This document shows positions 1 through 12,946 of a DNA stretch of 64,000 bases, one piece after another. Below the pieces are notes generated by a model that saw nothing but the letters and a program-made list of their open reading frames with translations, had not been told where the DNA came from and made no database searches. A program made the translations under genes and the position numbers. The first letter of the stretch is position 1. Every line of letters starts with the position of its first letter. Origin of the DNA: Ciborinia camelliae (Eukaryota > Ascomycota > Leotiomycetes > Helotiales > Sclerotiniaceae); the NCBI GenBank assembly GCA_025890175.1, contig JANPYM010000011.1:1220299-1284298 (forward strand), given 5' to 3'.

Positions 1-2608
1 AAATTTTTTTAGGATATTTAATTATTTGTATTATTTTTTTTTAATTTTAAAAAGCTTATATACTATATCTATTATTTTAATAAAATTATATAATACAATT
101 TATATATTAAATTAAACAAAAAATATTTTAATAAAATTTCTAATAAATTGTTTTATAACTTTGATTTTATAATTATTAAACTTTATTAAATCGATAAGAA
201 TATTTAGGTTATCAAGATTATTTGTTTTGTATAAAACTTTTTTTGTATTTTATTTTTTTTAAAGTTTATAATTAATAATAATTTATTCAAAAATCGATTT
301 TTTTTGATCTTTATTATTAATATATTTAAAAACAATAGCAAAAGTTTTAGTAATTTTAAAAAAAAAAAAGTTTTTTTTTGTATTAAAAAATAAAAACAAA
401 TTATTTGTAATAATAAATTTTATTTTAAATATTTTTAATTCAATTACAAAATTATAAATTATTTATAAAAATTTTGATTTTGGCTTATTAAAAATTTTAT
501 AAACTATATTATAGTTTTTAAAACCTTTAAAATCTTTATTATTAATATTAAAATTAATTTTATTTTAATTATAATTTTTGCTACAAATTTTGAGATAAAA
601 AATTAAAAACTTTTAAAAAAATTGTTTTAAAGATAATTTTGTTTTTTAATTATATTTTAAACTTTTTTTTTTTATATAATATATTAATTCTTTTTTTTTT
701 TAATTATTTTTTAATAATAATTATTTTTATAAAATTATAAACGTTTTTTGTATTTTTAATAAATTCTTTATTTCAAATTATATTTTAAAAAAAAATAAAA
801 AATATTTTTAAATATTAATTAATATATATATTTCAAATAATAATATTATTAATTAATCAAATTGTATAATTTTTTTTATTTATTGAAAATATTAATATTT
901 TAATTTTTTTTAAATTATTTTTTGTTTATATTTTCAATAGCTTTAATTTATCTTTTATTATTTATTATATCAAAATTAAAATAAAATTTAATTTTTATTA
1001 ATAATTTATTATATATTTTTTAATTATTAAAATATAATTTTAGAAATTTATTATTAATATTAATTGATTTATAATTTATAATTATATTTTTAATTTTATT
1101 ATTTGTAAGCTAAAGTTTATTAATAATCATTGTTTTTATAAATTTAATATTGTAATAAATATTCTCGGTTTTATAGCCGATATTAATTCTACAGTTTTTT
1201 CTTATGTTTTTGTGAAAAATATTATCGATGATAATTTTTTATTTATTTTTAAAAACAAAGAGACTAAATAGTTTATTTTTCTTTTTGATAATAATTAATT
1301 TGTTATTCTTAAAAAATAGAGTAAGCTTTAATATTATTATAATTATTTGTAATAGATTTATAAAAAACTTTTAATCGAAAAATTAGGTATTATAAATTTA
1401 TTTTAAAAAAAACTTAATTATATTAAATTTATTAAAATTTTATTTTAAAATAATATTTGTTATACATTTTTTTTTGTTAATAATAATAATTATTTTTTTG
1501 ATTAAATTTTTAAAAATAAATTTGCTTAAATTATTATAATTAATATTTATATTCTTTATATTCTTTATTATTATTATAATATTAAGATTTTTATGATTTT
1601 TATATAAAATATTATAAATTAACAAAAAAAATATATAACAAAAAATTTCAATTTGAAAAACTTTTTATTTATTTATTTTTTCGATTATATTAATATATTT
1701 TTTTTTTTGTTATTAATATTTTGTTTTTTTATTAACTTAATATTAATTATTATATAATTTTTAAAAAAAATGAAATATCAAATTGGATTTTTTGTTTTTA
1801 TAAAATATTATAAATTAAACTCAAAAAAATTTGTTAATTTATTTTAAAAAATCTTTTTAAAAATTTTATTATTATAAATTTCGCTTTATATGTAATCTTA
1901 ATAATATTCATCTAATAATTAAAGAAAAATATATACCTTTATTTTAATTATTAATAATTTAATATTATTTTACAAAAAAATAAATATTTTTTTTTTTTAA
2001 TTAATAATATTATTTTTTTAATAATTAATAATAAATTTTTAATCTATTTTAATATTTATTATATTTTCAATTATATCTATATAACTATTTCAAAAAATAA
2101 AAATTTAATTATTTTTTATATATTTATAAAAAATTACAAAAATCTAATATTTTTATTTAAATTTTATAAAAAACTAATAATTTTTTAATAATATATTAAT
2201 AATATATTATTAAAATATTTTAATGTTTTTTATATTATTTATATAAACAATATTTTTATTTTCAATTAAATTAAAAAAAAATATTAAATTTATATAATAA
2301 AAATCTTTAAAAAATTAAAAAATATTAAGTTTTAAATTAATATTCGAAAAAATGAATTTAATATTTTATAAATTAAATTTTTTAGATTAATAATTTTTTT
2401 TATTAAACTTTTTATTAATCTTAAAAAAATTAAAATTATTTAAAATTAATTAATTTTTATATTTATTATTAAATTATAAGGTTTCCTAAAGTTTACTAAT
2501 TATTATTATTATTTTATTTAAGATTTTTTAAAAATTATTTAATTATTAATTTTTTTTATTAAAAATAAATTTAAATAAAATTTTGTTTAAAATAAAATTA
2601 TTTAATTT
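1..2608. other. AT-rich gene-less DNA, probably RIP-mutated
   Basis: Almost pure A/T with long A and T runs and only short pockets with any G/C, for example near 1165-1200. The reading frames present encode only Ile/Lys/Asn/Phe-rich low-complexity peptides and I recognise no domain. The composition matches the two decayed elements to the right, so this is most likely more RIP-degraded repeat, but I could not align it to a specific element by eye. No telomere repeat is visible at the left end. Confidence 0.7.
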
Positions 2609-2782
2609 TATTAAAAATTATATTATTATATTATATTTATTATAATAATATAGATGATCGAGATTTATCCCATTATTTAAAATAATTTAACTTTTTTTAT
2701 TATATAATATTTTCTATTTATTTTATAATTTTTATATATAACTTTAATTTATATATATAATATATATATTATATATTTAATA
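2609..2782 (+). repeat. Left LTR of copy 1
   Basis: It aligns along its length with 8799-8971. Shared landmarks are a block reading GATGAtCGAGaTtTAtCCC (lower case marks likely RIP changes) near 2650-2670 and a terminal TTTAATA. It is more AT-rich than the other LTR copies, so more heavily mutated. Confidence 0.6.
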
Positions 2783-5430
2783 AATTATAAAGTTTATATA
2801 ATTATATTTTATTAATAATTATATTAAATATAAATATAATTTTTTTCAATCCTTTTTTTATTATTATAAAATAAAAAAAAATAATCATATTTAAAAACAA
2901 TAATTGAGGCAAATTCAAAAACTTAATTTTTTTAATATTAATTTTTATTAAAATTATTAATATTATAAAAAATTTAAAAAAAAAATCAAATATTTTAAAT
3001 AACAAAAATTTATTTAATAATTATAAAAAATGTTATAATTATATTTTATTAATTTTAAATTTTAATATTAATAATATATATTATTTAATTTTAATATTTT
3101 TTATTTAAAATTTTAATATTACTAATATATAAAAAATATTAAAAAAAAATAATAATTTAATATATTTATAATTTATTATAAAAATCAAAAAACAATTTTA
3201 TTATATTAAATTTAATTTTAAAATTTAATTATTTTATTAATTTTTTAAATAATTTTATTATTTTTAATAATAAATTTTTTTTAATATTTAAATTATTAAT
3301 AATAAAAAAATCTTTTAATAATTTTTAATTAAAATTTTTAAATTATTTAAATAATAATAAATCAAAATATTTATTTTTAATTTTAATTTTTTTTTTTAAA
3401 ATGTTATAATTATTTTTATAATAATAAAAAAATTAATTATAATAATAATAGCAAATATTATTAATAATTAAAAATTATAATATAAATATAATAAAAAAAA
3501 ATAATATAATAAATTTTAAAATTATAATAATTATAATAACTTTAAATAAAACAATTAAAATAAAAATAATAATAATTTTAAAAATAATATTAATAAAATT
3601 ATCAAAAATCAATATTGTTTTTATTTGAAAATAAAATATTATTAAAAAAATTATTATACCCTAATGAAGATATAAAAAAATATTAAAAATAATAAAAAAA
3701 GTTTTATTAATAAAAAAAATAAAAATAAAAATAAAAATATTAAAATTAATTTTATTAATAATTAATATAATAATATTATTTATTTTAATTTAATTATATA
3801 TATAATTAATTTAATTAAATAAATATTTGATTTTAATATTTTTTAATATTTTATTAAATAATTTGATAATTTGAAATATATTCAATATTAATCAATTTCT
3901 AAAAATATAAAAATAATTAATAATTTTTTTATTAAAAACATTATTTTTGAAAAAACTAAAATCAGAATAATAATATTATTCAATATATAATTTGTATTTA
4001 AATTCGGTTTTATTTAATTTATTTTTATTAATTTATTTACAAATTTTAATTATAAAATTATATTTAAAAGCGATTTTATATTATACTGGAAATTCGATTA
4101 ATTATATTTTGCTATTAAAAAATCGAAGGGCTTATATATTTTTCAGTAATCTGTTTTAGTTATATATAATAAGGATATAAATTTAAATAAAATATTTGTA
4201 AAGCTTGCTTATAAACGTTTTAAATATTTGAATTATAATTAATTAAATCAATTTAAGAAATATATAATTGATTTTAAATTTAACAAAAAAATTAAAATTA
4301 AGGGATAAAAAATTTACAAATTTTATTTTGTAAAACAAATAAAAAAATATTTTAATAAATATATTATTATTTATATATTTATTAAACTTTATTAAATTTA
4401 TTATAATTTTTTTAAAATATAATTAATTTTTTTAATTAAGAATTAATACTTTATTATTATTATTAACAATATAATTTAGACTAATTAGATTTAATATATT
4501 TTAAATAAAAAAATTATAATTATAATTCCAATATTATTAAAACTATTTTAAATAATTAAAAAAGAATTTAATTTGAAAATTATAATTATATAAATTAATA
4601 AAAAAAAAAAAGTTTGGTATTTATTTTTAAAAAGAATTTAAAAAGATTAATTGATAATTTAAATCTTTTTTTTTTAAAAAGTATTTAATAAATAATATTA
4701 TAAAAAAAAAGATATAAAATATTAATATTCGATTTTGAAACTTATTATTTTAAATTGGCTTGAAAATTGATTAATAAAAAATTATTACAAAGTATATTGT
4801 TTAATTAATAAATCGATTTTTTATTTATATATTTTTATTTGGAGATATTGGTTTATTTTTATTTGTAATCATTTTTTTCGAAATATATTATAATAAATTA
4901 TTTGATTTTTTAAAACTTTAAGTTTTTGGTTGTAAAGTATTTATTTAGAATTTATAATATTTGGGAAAATTAATAAAAAAGTTTTAGTTAAGAATATTAA
5001 AAAAGAATTATATTTTTATAAAAATAGAAAGATATTATATTTATTTATTTTTAAATTTATTTTTTAAGAAAATTATTAAAATTGCAAATATTAATTTTAA
5101 TAAATATAATTTTTCATTTAAAAAAGTTTTAAATAAAAAGTGATTTGATATAGATTTACGAATTTTTATATTTAGTATAAATAAAAAAAAAGATTTGTTA
5201 TTTTAAATAAAATTTTTTTTGAAAAAAAGAAAGATAGATAATATTATTTTTTTAATTATTTTACAAAATAAAAAATCTAGCTAAAATCTAATTTTTATAA
5301 AAAAAGATTTGAAAAGAATTTTCAATAATTAGATTGTTTAATAAAATAAAATTTTGAAAATTAATATTAATAATATTGAGAAATTGATTTATATAAAAAT
5401 ATTAATCAAAATAATAAATCTCGAAAATAT

Positions 5431-5618
5431 TGTCACGCCAAGGCCCCTGCCTAGTATGACAGTCACGTGATTGATCATGTGACCACCATGGTCACATGAT
5501 CAACGTCTATATTAGATAGTGTTCTTTCCAAGAGGATCCTTTCCTCTTCAGCATAGTTCTTTTATCAGATTGCATATCTACGATTTCACCTTTATGATCC
5601 TATGTGACGCGTATGATA
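5431..5618 (+). mobile_element. Young solo LTR inserted in copy 1
   Basis: A 188-bp island of ordinary base composition inside the AT-rich element. It begins TGTCACGCC and ends ATGATA (TG...TA, readable as TG...CA after one C-to-T change). It is flanked by the 5-bp direct repeat AATAT (5426-5430 and 5619-5623), a typical LTR target duplication. The equivalent position in copy 2 (about 11175) has no insert. Inside is a perfect 14-bp inverted repeat (5471-5484 and 5490-5503) around GATCATGTGACC and a nearby TCACGTGA. The lack of AT drift means it arrived after the host element was mutated. It is unrelated to the 160-180 bp LTR of the host element. Confidence 0.7.
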
Positions 5619-7346
5619 AATATTATACAAAAAAATATTTTAACATAAATATTTGTTATTAAATTTGAACTAAAAAGTTTACAAAAAAATAATATTTTTA
5701 AGATTTTTTAAATAATTTCGAAAAAAAAAAAATTAATAAGTTTTAAATAAATTTTAAAAAACAAATTAAATTAATTTAAATAAATTATTAAAAAAAAGAT
5801 ACAATTTATAATCAAAAATTATTTTTAACAAAAAAATATTGATTTTAAAAAAATATTTATAAAAATTAATAAATATTTTATATTATAAATTATATTAATA
5901 AAGGTTATTATCAAAAATTTTAAAATCGATAATATAAATATTAATATAATATTTTTAAATAATAAATTAATTAATATTGAAATCTTAATAAAAATATTTC
6001 GATTTTTTAAAAAAATCTTTTTAAAAATTATAAAAATATTAAAAAAAAATTTAAATATTTATTTCAAATTAAAAAAGTTTTTTTATAAATTAAAACAAAT
6101 ATTTTAAATATAATAACTTATTATTCAAAATTTTTTGAAAAATATTGAATTAATTTTAATATTTATAAATCCAAATTTTTTTATTAAAAAAAAAGTATTT
6201 TTTTTATTATATATTAATAATTTATTATTAATTAATAAATATATAAATATTAATTTTATTAAAAAAAAAATTAATATTAAATAAAAATATAAGAATTTTG
6301 AATTAATTTAAATATTTTTTAAAATTTAAATTAAAAAAAATAAAAAATATTATATTTTAAAAATTTATAATTTGGTTTATATTAAAAAAATATTAAAAAG
6401 ATTTGAAATTTATTTTTTTAATATTAAAAATATTTTTTTGTTTTTTGAAATAATAATTTATAATATTAATTTAAACGATTTATTTTTCAATAATAAAAAA
6501 AATTTTTATTTTTAAATAATAAATTTTTACATTTATTTATTTAATACAATTTAATTAAATATTTTTTTTGTTATAAAATAATTTGTAAAAATAATATAAT
6601 TATTTAAAATATAATATTTTATATTTATAAAACATTTGTTTTAGTATATTATAAAAATTTTTTTTTTTAAAATTTTGTATTTTAATTGTTTACAACAATT
6701 TTTTTTGAAATATATAATTTATATTGATTTGATATAAAGTTTAAAGTAATATTAAAAGTTTATATAAAAAGTTGTAATTATATATTATAAAAAAACAATT
6801 GTTTGATTATTAATTAAATAAAAGTTTATTTTTCAAAATATTATAAAAACAAAAATAATTATTATAAACGAAAATGTTAAAAAATTTGTATAAATAAAAA
6901 AATTAATTATAAATTTAAAAAAATATATAAAAATAAAATTATTTATTTTAATATTATTTATAAATAATAAAAATAATATTAATTAAATTAAAAAAAACAA
7001 ATTTTATAATAAGGCTAAATATATAAATATTAAATGGTATTATATCAAAAATGATATAATGGATAAGAATAAACTTAAAATACTTTAAATAATTAATATT
7101 AATCAGATTACAAACATTTTAATTAAACAATTAATTCTGGTTAGTTTTTTTATTTATTATATTAAAATAAATTTAAATATAAAAAAAAAAATAATCTAGA
7201 TATTTTTATATTACAATATAATTATATTATATAATATAAAATAATTAAATTTTATAAAAAAATAAACATTACAATTATAAATTATTATAAAAATTAATAA
7301 AATCTAAAATATAATTTGATTTAATAATTGTTAATTATAAAAAAAA

Positions 7347-7498
7347 TATTAAAAATTATATTTATTATAATAATCAAGATTTATTTTATCTCCTAATATA
7401 GTTTAACTTTTTTTATTATACAATACCCTCTACCTATTTTATAGTTTTTATACATAATTTTAGTTTACTTATATAATACACATACTATATGTTCAATA
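7347..7498 (+). repeat. Right LTR of copy 1
   Basis: Direct repeat of 2609-2782 with a short internal deletion. It keeps more C/G than the left LTR (ATCTCCTAATATAG, ACAATACCCTCTACC) and ends ATATGTTCAATA. The equivalent blocks occur in 8799-8971 and 12765-12946. Confidence 0.6.
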
Positions 7499-8034
7499 AT
7501 ATTATTAAAATGGTTTTGATATAACAAAAATAATCTATATTATAAAGGAAGGATATATATAATTGATGGTATAAAAGAGAAAATGTAGGTTAATCTTTTT
7601 AATATTTTATATTTAGATTTTTTTAAATTTGTTATTTGAAATATTTTTAATAAAGTTTGAAAAATAAAAAAAATAAAAAAAAATATTTTATTAATTGATT
7701 AATTACCAAAAACGATTGATTGTATATATTATACAAATATATTTTTTGGTAAAAGATCTTATTTTTAATATTTTTTTATTATATTATTTAAGATTATATA
7801 TTATAAAAATTTATATATATATAATAATATTAAATATTTTATATTTTAAGAAAATTGTATTATGGATTCGAAGAATCAAGTTCAATTTCAAAGTACCATG
7901 TTTTTTATGATTACGTAATACATATACTATGAGGGAGGCCATTTTCTGAAGATGTACCTGTTACGTAGCTGGCTAGCACCAACCTATATATAGTACGTTA
8001 GCTTCTAGATACTAATCTAGAATTATACCTTTTA
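7499..8034. other. Spacer between element copies, with a GC-normal island
   Basis: AT-rich to about 7850, then an island of mixed composition. Bases 7855-7925 (including TATGGATTCGAAGAATC and CAATTTCAAAGTACCATG) match the reverse complement of about 13975-14035, so the two are inverted copies of one repeat fragment. No coding region is supported. Confidence 0.5.
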
Positions 8035-8219
8035 TAGGTCAGTTGGCGCAGTGGTAAAGCTAACGACTACCACGTCACAGTACCATTCTAAAGGTCGCTT
8101 CTGAATGGTCATAAGTCATTGATCCGTATCTTTTAACTGGCTCGCTAAAGATCCCGGTCGCATGCTTACCTAACCTACCTAACCTACCTACCTACCTAGC
8201 CTACCTAGCCTACCTAGCC
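8035..8219 (+). mobile_element. SINE-like, tRNA-related element
   Basis: A sequence of normal GC inside the AT-rich block. At 8044-8054 TGGCGCAGTGG closely fits a tRNA D-arm / Pol III A box. A downstream GGTCGCTTC (8092-8100) is only a weak B-box candidate. The unit ends in a CTACCTA(A/G)CC-type simple repeat from 8167 to 8219, as SINE tails often do. It does not fold as a complete tRNA. Its mild decay compared with its surroundings suggests late arrival or escape from RIP by small size. A diverged tRNA relic is the alternative. Confidence 0.45.
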
Positions 8220-8409
8220 GAATTAATATTTTGAAATTTCTTTTTTTATAATTATTTAATATATATAATATATAAAGTAAAAAATAAAAAAGTTTATATA
8301 AACGAAATAATTTAAAATAAATTATTATTAAATATTAATATCAATAATAATAATTTATATAATTATTTAATAATATATATAATTATTAAATACAATTAAT
8401 ATATATTAT

Positions 8410-8690
8410 TCGAAAATAATAAAACAAAATATAATAAAATATTTAATACCCCGAATAATACTATATAATCTAAAATATAATGCCCCTAATAATATAATAT
8501 CCCATAAAAAACAAAATAATATATAAATATCTAATATAATACCCCTAATAATATATAATTCAAAATATAATACTATTAATAATATAATATCCCACAAAAA
8601 ATAAAATAACATTTAAACAAGTCCATATATTTAATAATATTATAATATAATAATATCCTACAAATAATAAAATGATATTACTATATAATT
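8410..8690. repeat. Imperfect tandem repeat, 93-bp period
   Basis: About three imperfect copies of a unit containing CCCCTAATAATA and ATATCCCAYAAAAAA-type blocks. The CCCC landmark recurs at 8449 and 8542, 93 bp apart. The minus-strand translation shows the same 31-residue periodicity (FLWDIILL and IIRGI recur), which reflects the DNA repeat and not a protein gene. From 8690 to 8798 the DNA is AT-rich with no other feature. Confidence 0.6.
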
Positions 8691-8798
8691 ACAAATTATT
8701 ATTATCATTATCATTATTATATAATTTATAATCATATAACAAAAATATTGAATTAATTAAATAATAATTAAAAATATATAAAGCTAATTATATATATT

Positions 8799-8971
8799 TG
8801 TTGAAGATCATATCACTATACCATATTCACTATAGTAATATGGATGACCGAGGTCATCGAGGTCTACCCTATCTCCTAATATAGCTTAGCTTCCTTTATT
8901 ATACAATACTTTCTATTTATTTATATATAATTTTAATTTATATATATAATATATATATTATATATTTAATA
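8799..8971 (+). repeat. Left LTR of copy 2
   Basis: 173 bp beginning TGTTGAAGATCATATCACTA and ending TTTAATA. It is the best-preserved 5' end of this LTR family and shows that the short terminal inverted repeat was TGTTGAA...TTCAACA. It shares GATGACCGAGGTC and CTATCTCCTAATATAGC with the other copies. Confidence 0.65.
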
Positions 8972-11900
8972 GATTATAAGATTTGTATAGTTATATTTTA
9001 TTAATAATTATATTAAGTATAAATATAATCTTTTTTAATTTTTTTTTTGTTATTACGAAATGGGGAAAGGTAATTATATTTAAAAACGATAATTGGGACG
9101 AATTTAGAAATTCAATTTTTTTAATATTAATTTTTATTGAAGTTATTAATATTGTAAAAAGTATTAAAAAGAAATTAAATATTTTGAATAATAATAATTT
9201 ATTTAATAATTATAAAAAATATTATAATTATATTTTATTAATTTTAAGTTTTAATATGAATAGTATGTATTATTCAATTTTAATATTTTTTTTTTGAAAT
9301 TTTAATATTATTAATATATAGAAAGTATTAAAAAAAAACAATAATTTAGTATATTTATAATTTATTATAAAAATCAAAAAACAATTTTATTATATCAAAT
9401 TTAATTTTAAAATCTAATTATTTTATTAATTTTTTAAATAATCTTTTTATTTTTAATAATAAACTTTTTTTAATATTTAAATTATTAATAATAAAAAGGT
9501 TTTTTAATAATTTTTAATTAAAATTTCCAAATTATTTAAATAATAATAAGTTAAAATGTTTATTTTCAATTTCGATTTTTTTTTTCAAAATATTATAATC
9601 ATTTTTGTAATAGTAAAGAAATTAATTATAATAATAATAATAAATATTATTAATAATTAAGAATTATAGTATAAATAAAATAAAGAAAAACGATATGATG
9701 AATTTTAGGATTATAATAATTATAATGATTTTAAATAAGGTAATTAAGACAAAAACAAAAATAATAAGTTCTGAAAATAATATTAATAAAATTATTAAAG
9801 ATTAATATTGTTTTTATTTAAAAATAAAATATTATTAAAAAGATTATTATATTTTAATAAAGATTCAAAAAGATATTAAAAATAATAAAAAAGAATTTAT
9901 TAATAAAAAAAATAAAAATAAAAACAAGAATATTAAAATTAATTTTATTAATAATTAATATAATAATATTATTTATTTTAATTTAATTATATATATAATT
10001 AATTTAATTAAATAAATACTTGATTTTAATATTTCTTAATATTTTATTAAATAATTTAACAATTTAAAATATATTCAATATTAATTAATTATTAAAAATA
10101 TAAAAATTATTAATAACTTTTTTATTAAAAATATTGTTTTTAAAAAAACTAAAATTAGAATAATAATATCATTTAATATAATTTTTTTAAAATATAATTA
10201 ATTTTTTTAATCAAAAATTAATATTTTATTATTACTATTCATAATATAATTCGGATTAATTAAATTTAATATATTTTAAATAAAAAAATTATAATTATAA
10301 TTTTAATATTATTGAAATTGTTTTTAATAATTAAAAAAAAAATTTGATTTAAAAATTATAATTTTACAAATTAATAATAATAAAAAAAGTTTAATATTTA
10401 TTTTTAAAAAAAATTTAAAAAAAGTTAATTAATAATTCAAATCTTTTTTTTAAAAAATATATAATAAATAATATTACAAAAAAGAAATATAAGATATTAA
10501 TATTTAATTTCAAAATTTATTATTTTAAATTAATTTAAAAATTAATTAATAAAAGATTATTATAAAATATATTATTTGATTAATAAATTAATCTTTTATT
10601 TATATATTTTTGTTTAATAATATTAATTTATTATTATTTGTAATTATTTTTTTCAAAATATATTATAATAAATTGTTTGATTTTTTAAAATTTTAAGTTT
10701 TTGATTATAAAATATTTGTTTAAAATTTATAATATTTAAAAAAATTAATGAAAAAGTTTGAATTGAAAATATTAAAAAGAAATTATATTTTTGTAAAAAT
10801 AAAAAAATATTATATTTATTTATTTTTAAATTCATTTTTTTAAAGAAATTATTAAAATTATAAATATTGATTTTAATAAATATAATTTTTTATTGAAAAT
10901 ATTTTTGAATAAAAAATAGTTTAATATAAATAAAAAAAAGATTTATTATTTTAAATAAAAGGTTTTTTGAAAAAAAAAAGATAGATAATATTATTTTCTT
11001 AATTATTTTATAAAATAAAAAATTTGATTAAAATTTAATTTTATAAAATTTAAAAAGAATTTGTAGTAATTAAATTATTTAATAAAGCAAAACTTTAAAA
11101 ATTGATATTGATAATATTAAAAAATTGATTTATATTAAAATATCAATTAAAATAATGGATTTTGAAAATATTATATAAAAGAATGTTTTAATATAAATAT
11201 TTATTATTGAATTTGAATTAAAAAGTTTATAAAAAAATAGTATTTTTAAATTTTTTTAAATAATTTAAAAAAAAAAGAAATTAATAATTTTTAAATAAAT
11301 TTTAAAAAACAAATTAAATTAATTTGAATAAATTATTAAAATAATTTGTAATTAAAAATTATTTTTAACAAAAAAATATTGATTTTAAAGAAATGTTTGT
11401 AGAAATTAATAAATATTTTATATTACAAATTATGTTTGTAAAGGTTATTATTAAAAATTTTGAAATTAATAATATAAATATTAATATAATATTTTTAAAT
11501 AATAAATTAATTAATATTAAAATTTTAATGAAAACTTTTTAGTTTTTTAAATTTTTTTTTTTAAAAATTATAAAAATATTAAAAAAAATTTGAATATATA
11601 TTTTAAATTAAAAAAGTTTTTTTACAAATTAAAACAAATATTTTGAATATAATAGTTTATTATTTAAATTTTTTTAAAAAATATTAAATTAATTTTAATA
11701 TTTATAAATTCAAATTTTTTTATTATATATTAATAATTTATTATTAATTAATAAATATATAAATATCGATTTTATTAAAAAAAATTAATATTAAATAAAA
11801 ATATAAGAATTTTAAATTAATTTAAATATTTTTTAAAATTTAAATTAAAAAAAATAAAAAATATTATATTTTAAAAATTTATAATTTGATTTATATCAAA

Positions 11901-12764
11901 AAATATTTTAAAAATTTATAATTTGATTTATATCAAAAAATATTAAAAAAATTTAAAATTTATTTTTTTAATATTAAAACAATATTTTTGCTTTTTGAAA
12001 TAATAATATATAAAACTAATTCCAATAATTTGTTTTTCAATAATAAAAAAAAACATTTATTTTTAAATAATAAATTTTTATATTTATTTATTAAATATAA
12101 TTTAATTAAATATTTTTTTTATTATAAAACAATTTATAAAAATAATATAATTATTCAAAATATAATATTTTATATTTATAAAATATTTATTTTAATATAT
12201 TACAAAAATATTTTTTTTTTAAATTTTAAATTTTGATTATTTATAGTAATTTTTTTGAAATACATAATTTATATTAATTTAATATAAAACTTAAAATAAT
12301 GTTAAAAGTTTATACAAAAAATTATTATGATATATTATAAAAAAATAATTATTTAATTATTAACTAAATAAAAATCTATTTCTTAAAATATTATAAAGAC
12401 AAAAATAATTATTATAAATAAAAATATTAAAAAATTCATATAAATAAAAAAATTGATTATAAATTTAAAGGAATATATAAAAATAAAGTTATTTATTTTA
12501 ATATTATTTGTAAATAATAAAAATAATATTAATTAAATTAAAAAAAACAAATTTTATAATAAAGTTAAGTATATTAATATTAAATAATATTATATTAAAA
12601 ATAATATAATGAATAAAAACAAATTCAAAATATTTTAAATAATTAATATTAATCAAATTGTAAATATTTCGATTGAATAATTAATCCTGATTAATTCTTT
12701 TATTTATTATATTAAAATAAATTTAAAAAAAAAATTATATTTAAAAAAGATTTAGATATTTTTA

Positions 12765-12946
12765 TATTATAATATTATTATATTATATTTATATAATATA
12801 ATATAAATAACCGAGATTATTAAAGTCTACCCCATTTTTTAATGTAACCTAACTTTCTTTTGCTATACAATACCCTCTATCTACTTTACAGTTCCTATAC
12901 ATAGCTTTAGTCTATATACATAATACAATATACTATACGTTCAATA
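12765..12946 (+). repeat. Right LTR of copy 2
   Basis: It matches 8799-8971 (ACCGAGATTATTAAAGTCTACCCC; TATACAATACCCTCTATC) and ends TACGTTCAATA at 12946. Immediately after it, 12948-12967 is TAGTAATATGATCTTCAATA, the reverse complement of the LTR 5' end, so a fragment of an oppositely oriented LTR abuts copy 2. Confidence 0.6.

Larger units (their letters stand above)
2609..7498 (+). mobile_element. Decayed LTR-type retroelement, copy 1
   Basis: A 4.9-kb unit collinear with 8799-12946. Both are bounded by 150-180 bp direct repeats (2609-2782 and 7347-7498 here) that start TATT and end TTxAATA, as expected if C-to-T change altered the usual TG...CA ends. No coding capacity survives: all frames are broken and extremely AT-rich, consistent with RIP. 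Relative to copy 2 it carries about 420 extra bp near 3990-4405 and a younger solo LTR at 5431-5618. The family (copia or gypsy) cannot be told from what remains. Boundaries are by eye, probably within 10 bp. Confidence 0.65.
8799..12946 (+). mobile_element. Decayed LTR-type retroelement, copy 2
   Basis: A 4.15-kb element in the same orientation as copy 1. The left end TGTTGAAGATCATATCACT still has the canonical TG, and the right end is CGTTCAATA. LTR-like direct repeats lie at 8799-8971 and 12765-12946. Just inside the left LTR a 104-codon open frame (8983-9297) survives, with NDNWDEFRNSIF near its middle. That is weakly reminiscent of an LTR-element Gag N-terminus, but I do not assign it. 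It lacks the 3990-4405 and 5431-5618 segments of copy 1. Confidence 0.65.

Noticed and set aside
1440..3005. Short open frames in the AT-rich block (for example 1440-1625 and 2802-3005)
   Set aside because: They encode Ile/Lys/Asn/Phe low-complexity peptides expected by chance in nearly pure AT DNA; no domain or gene context.
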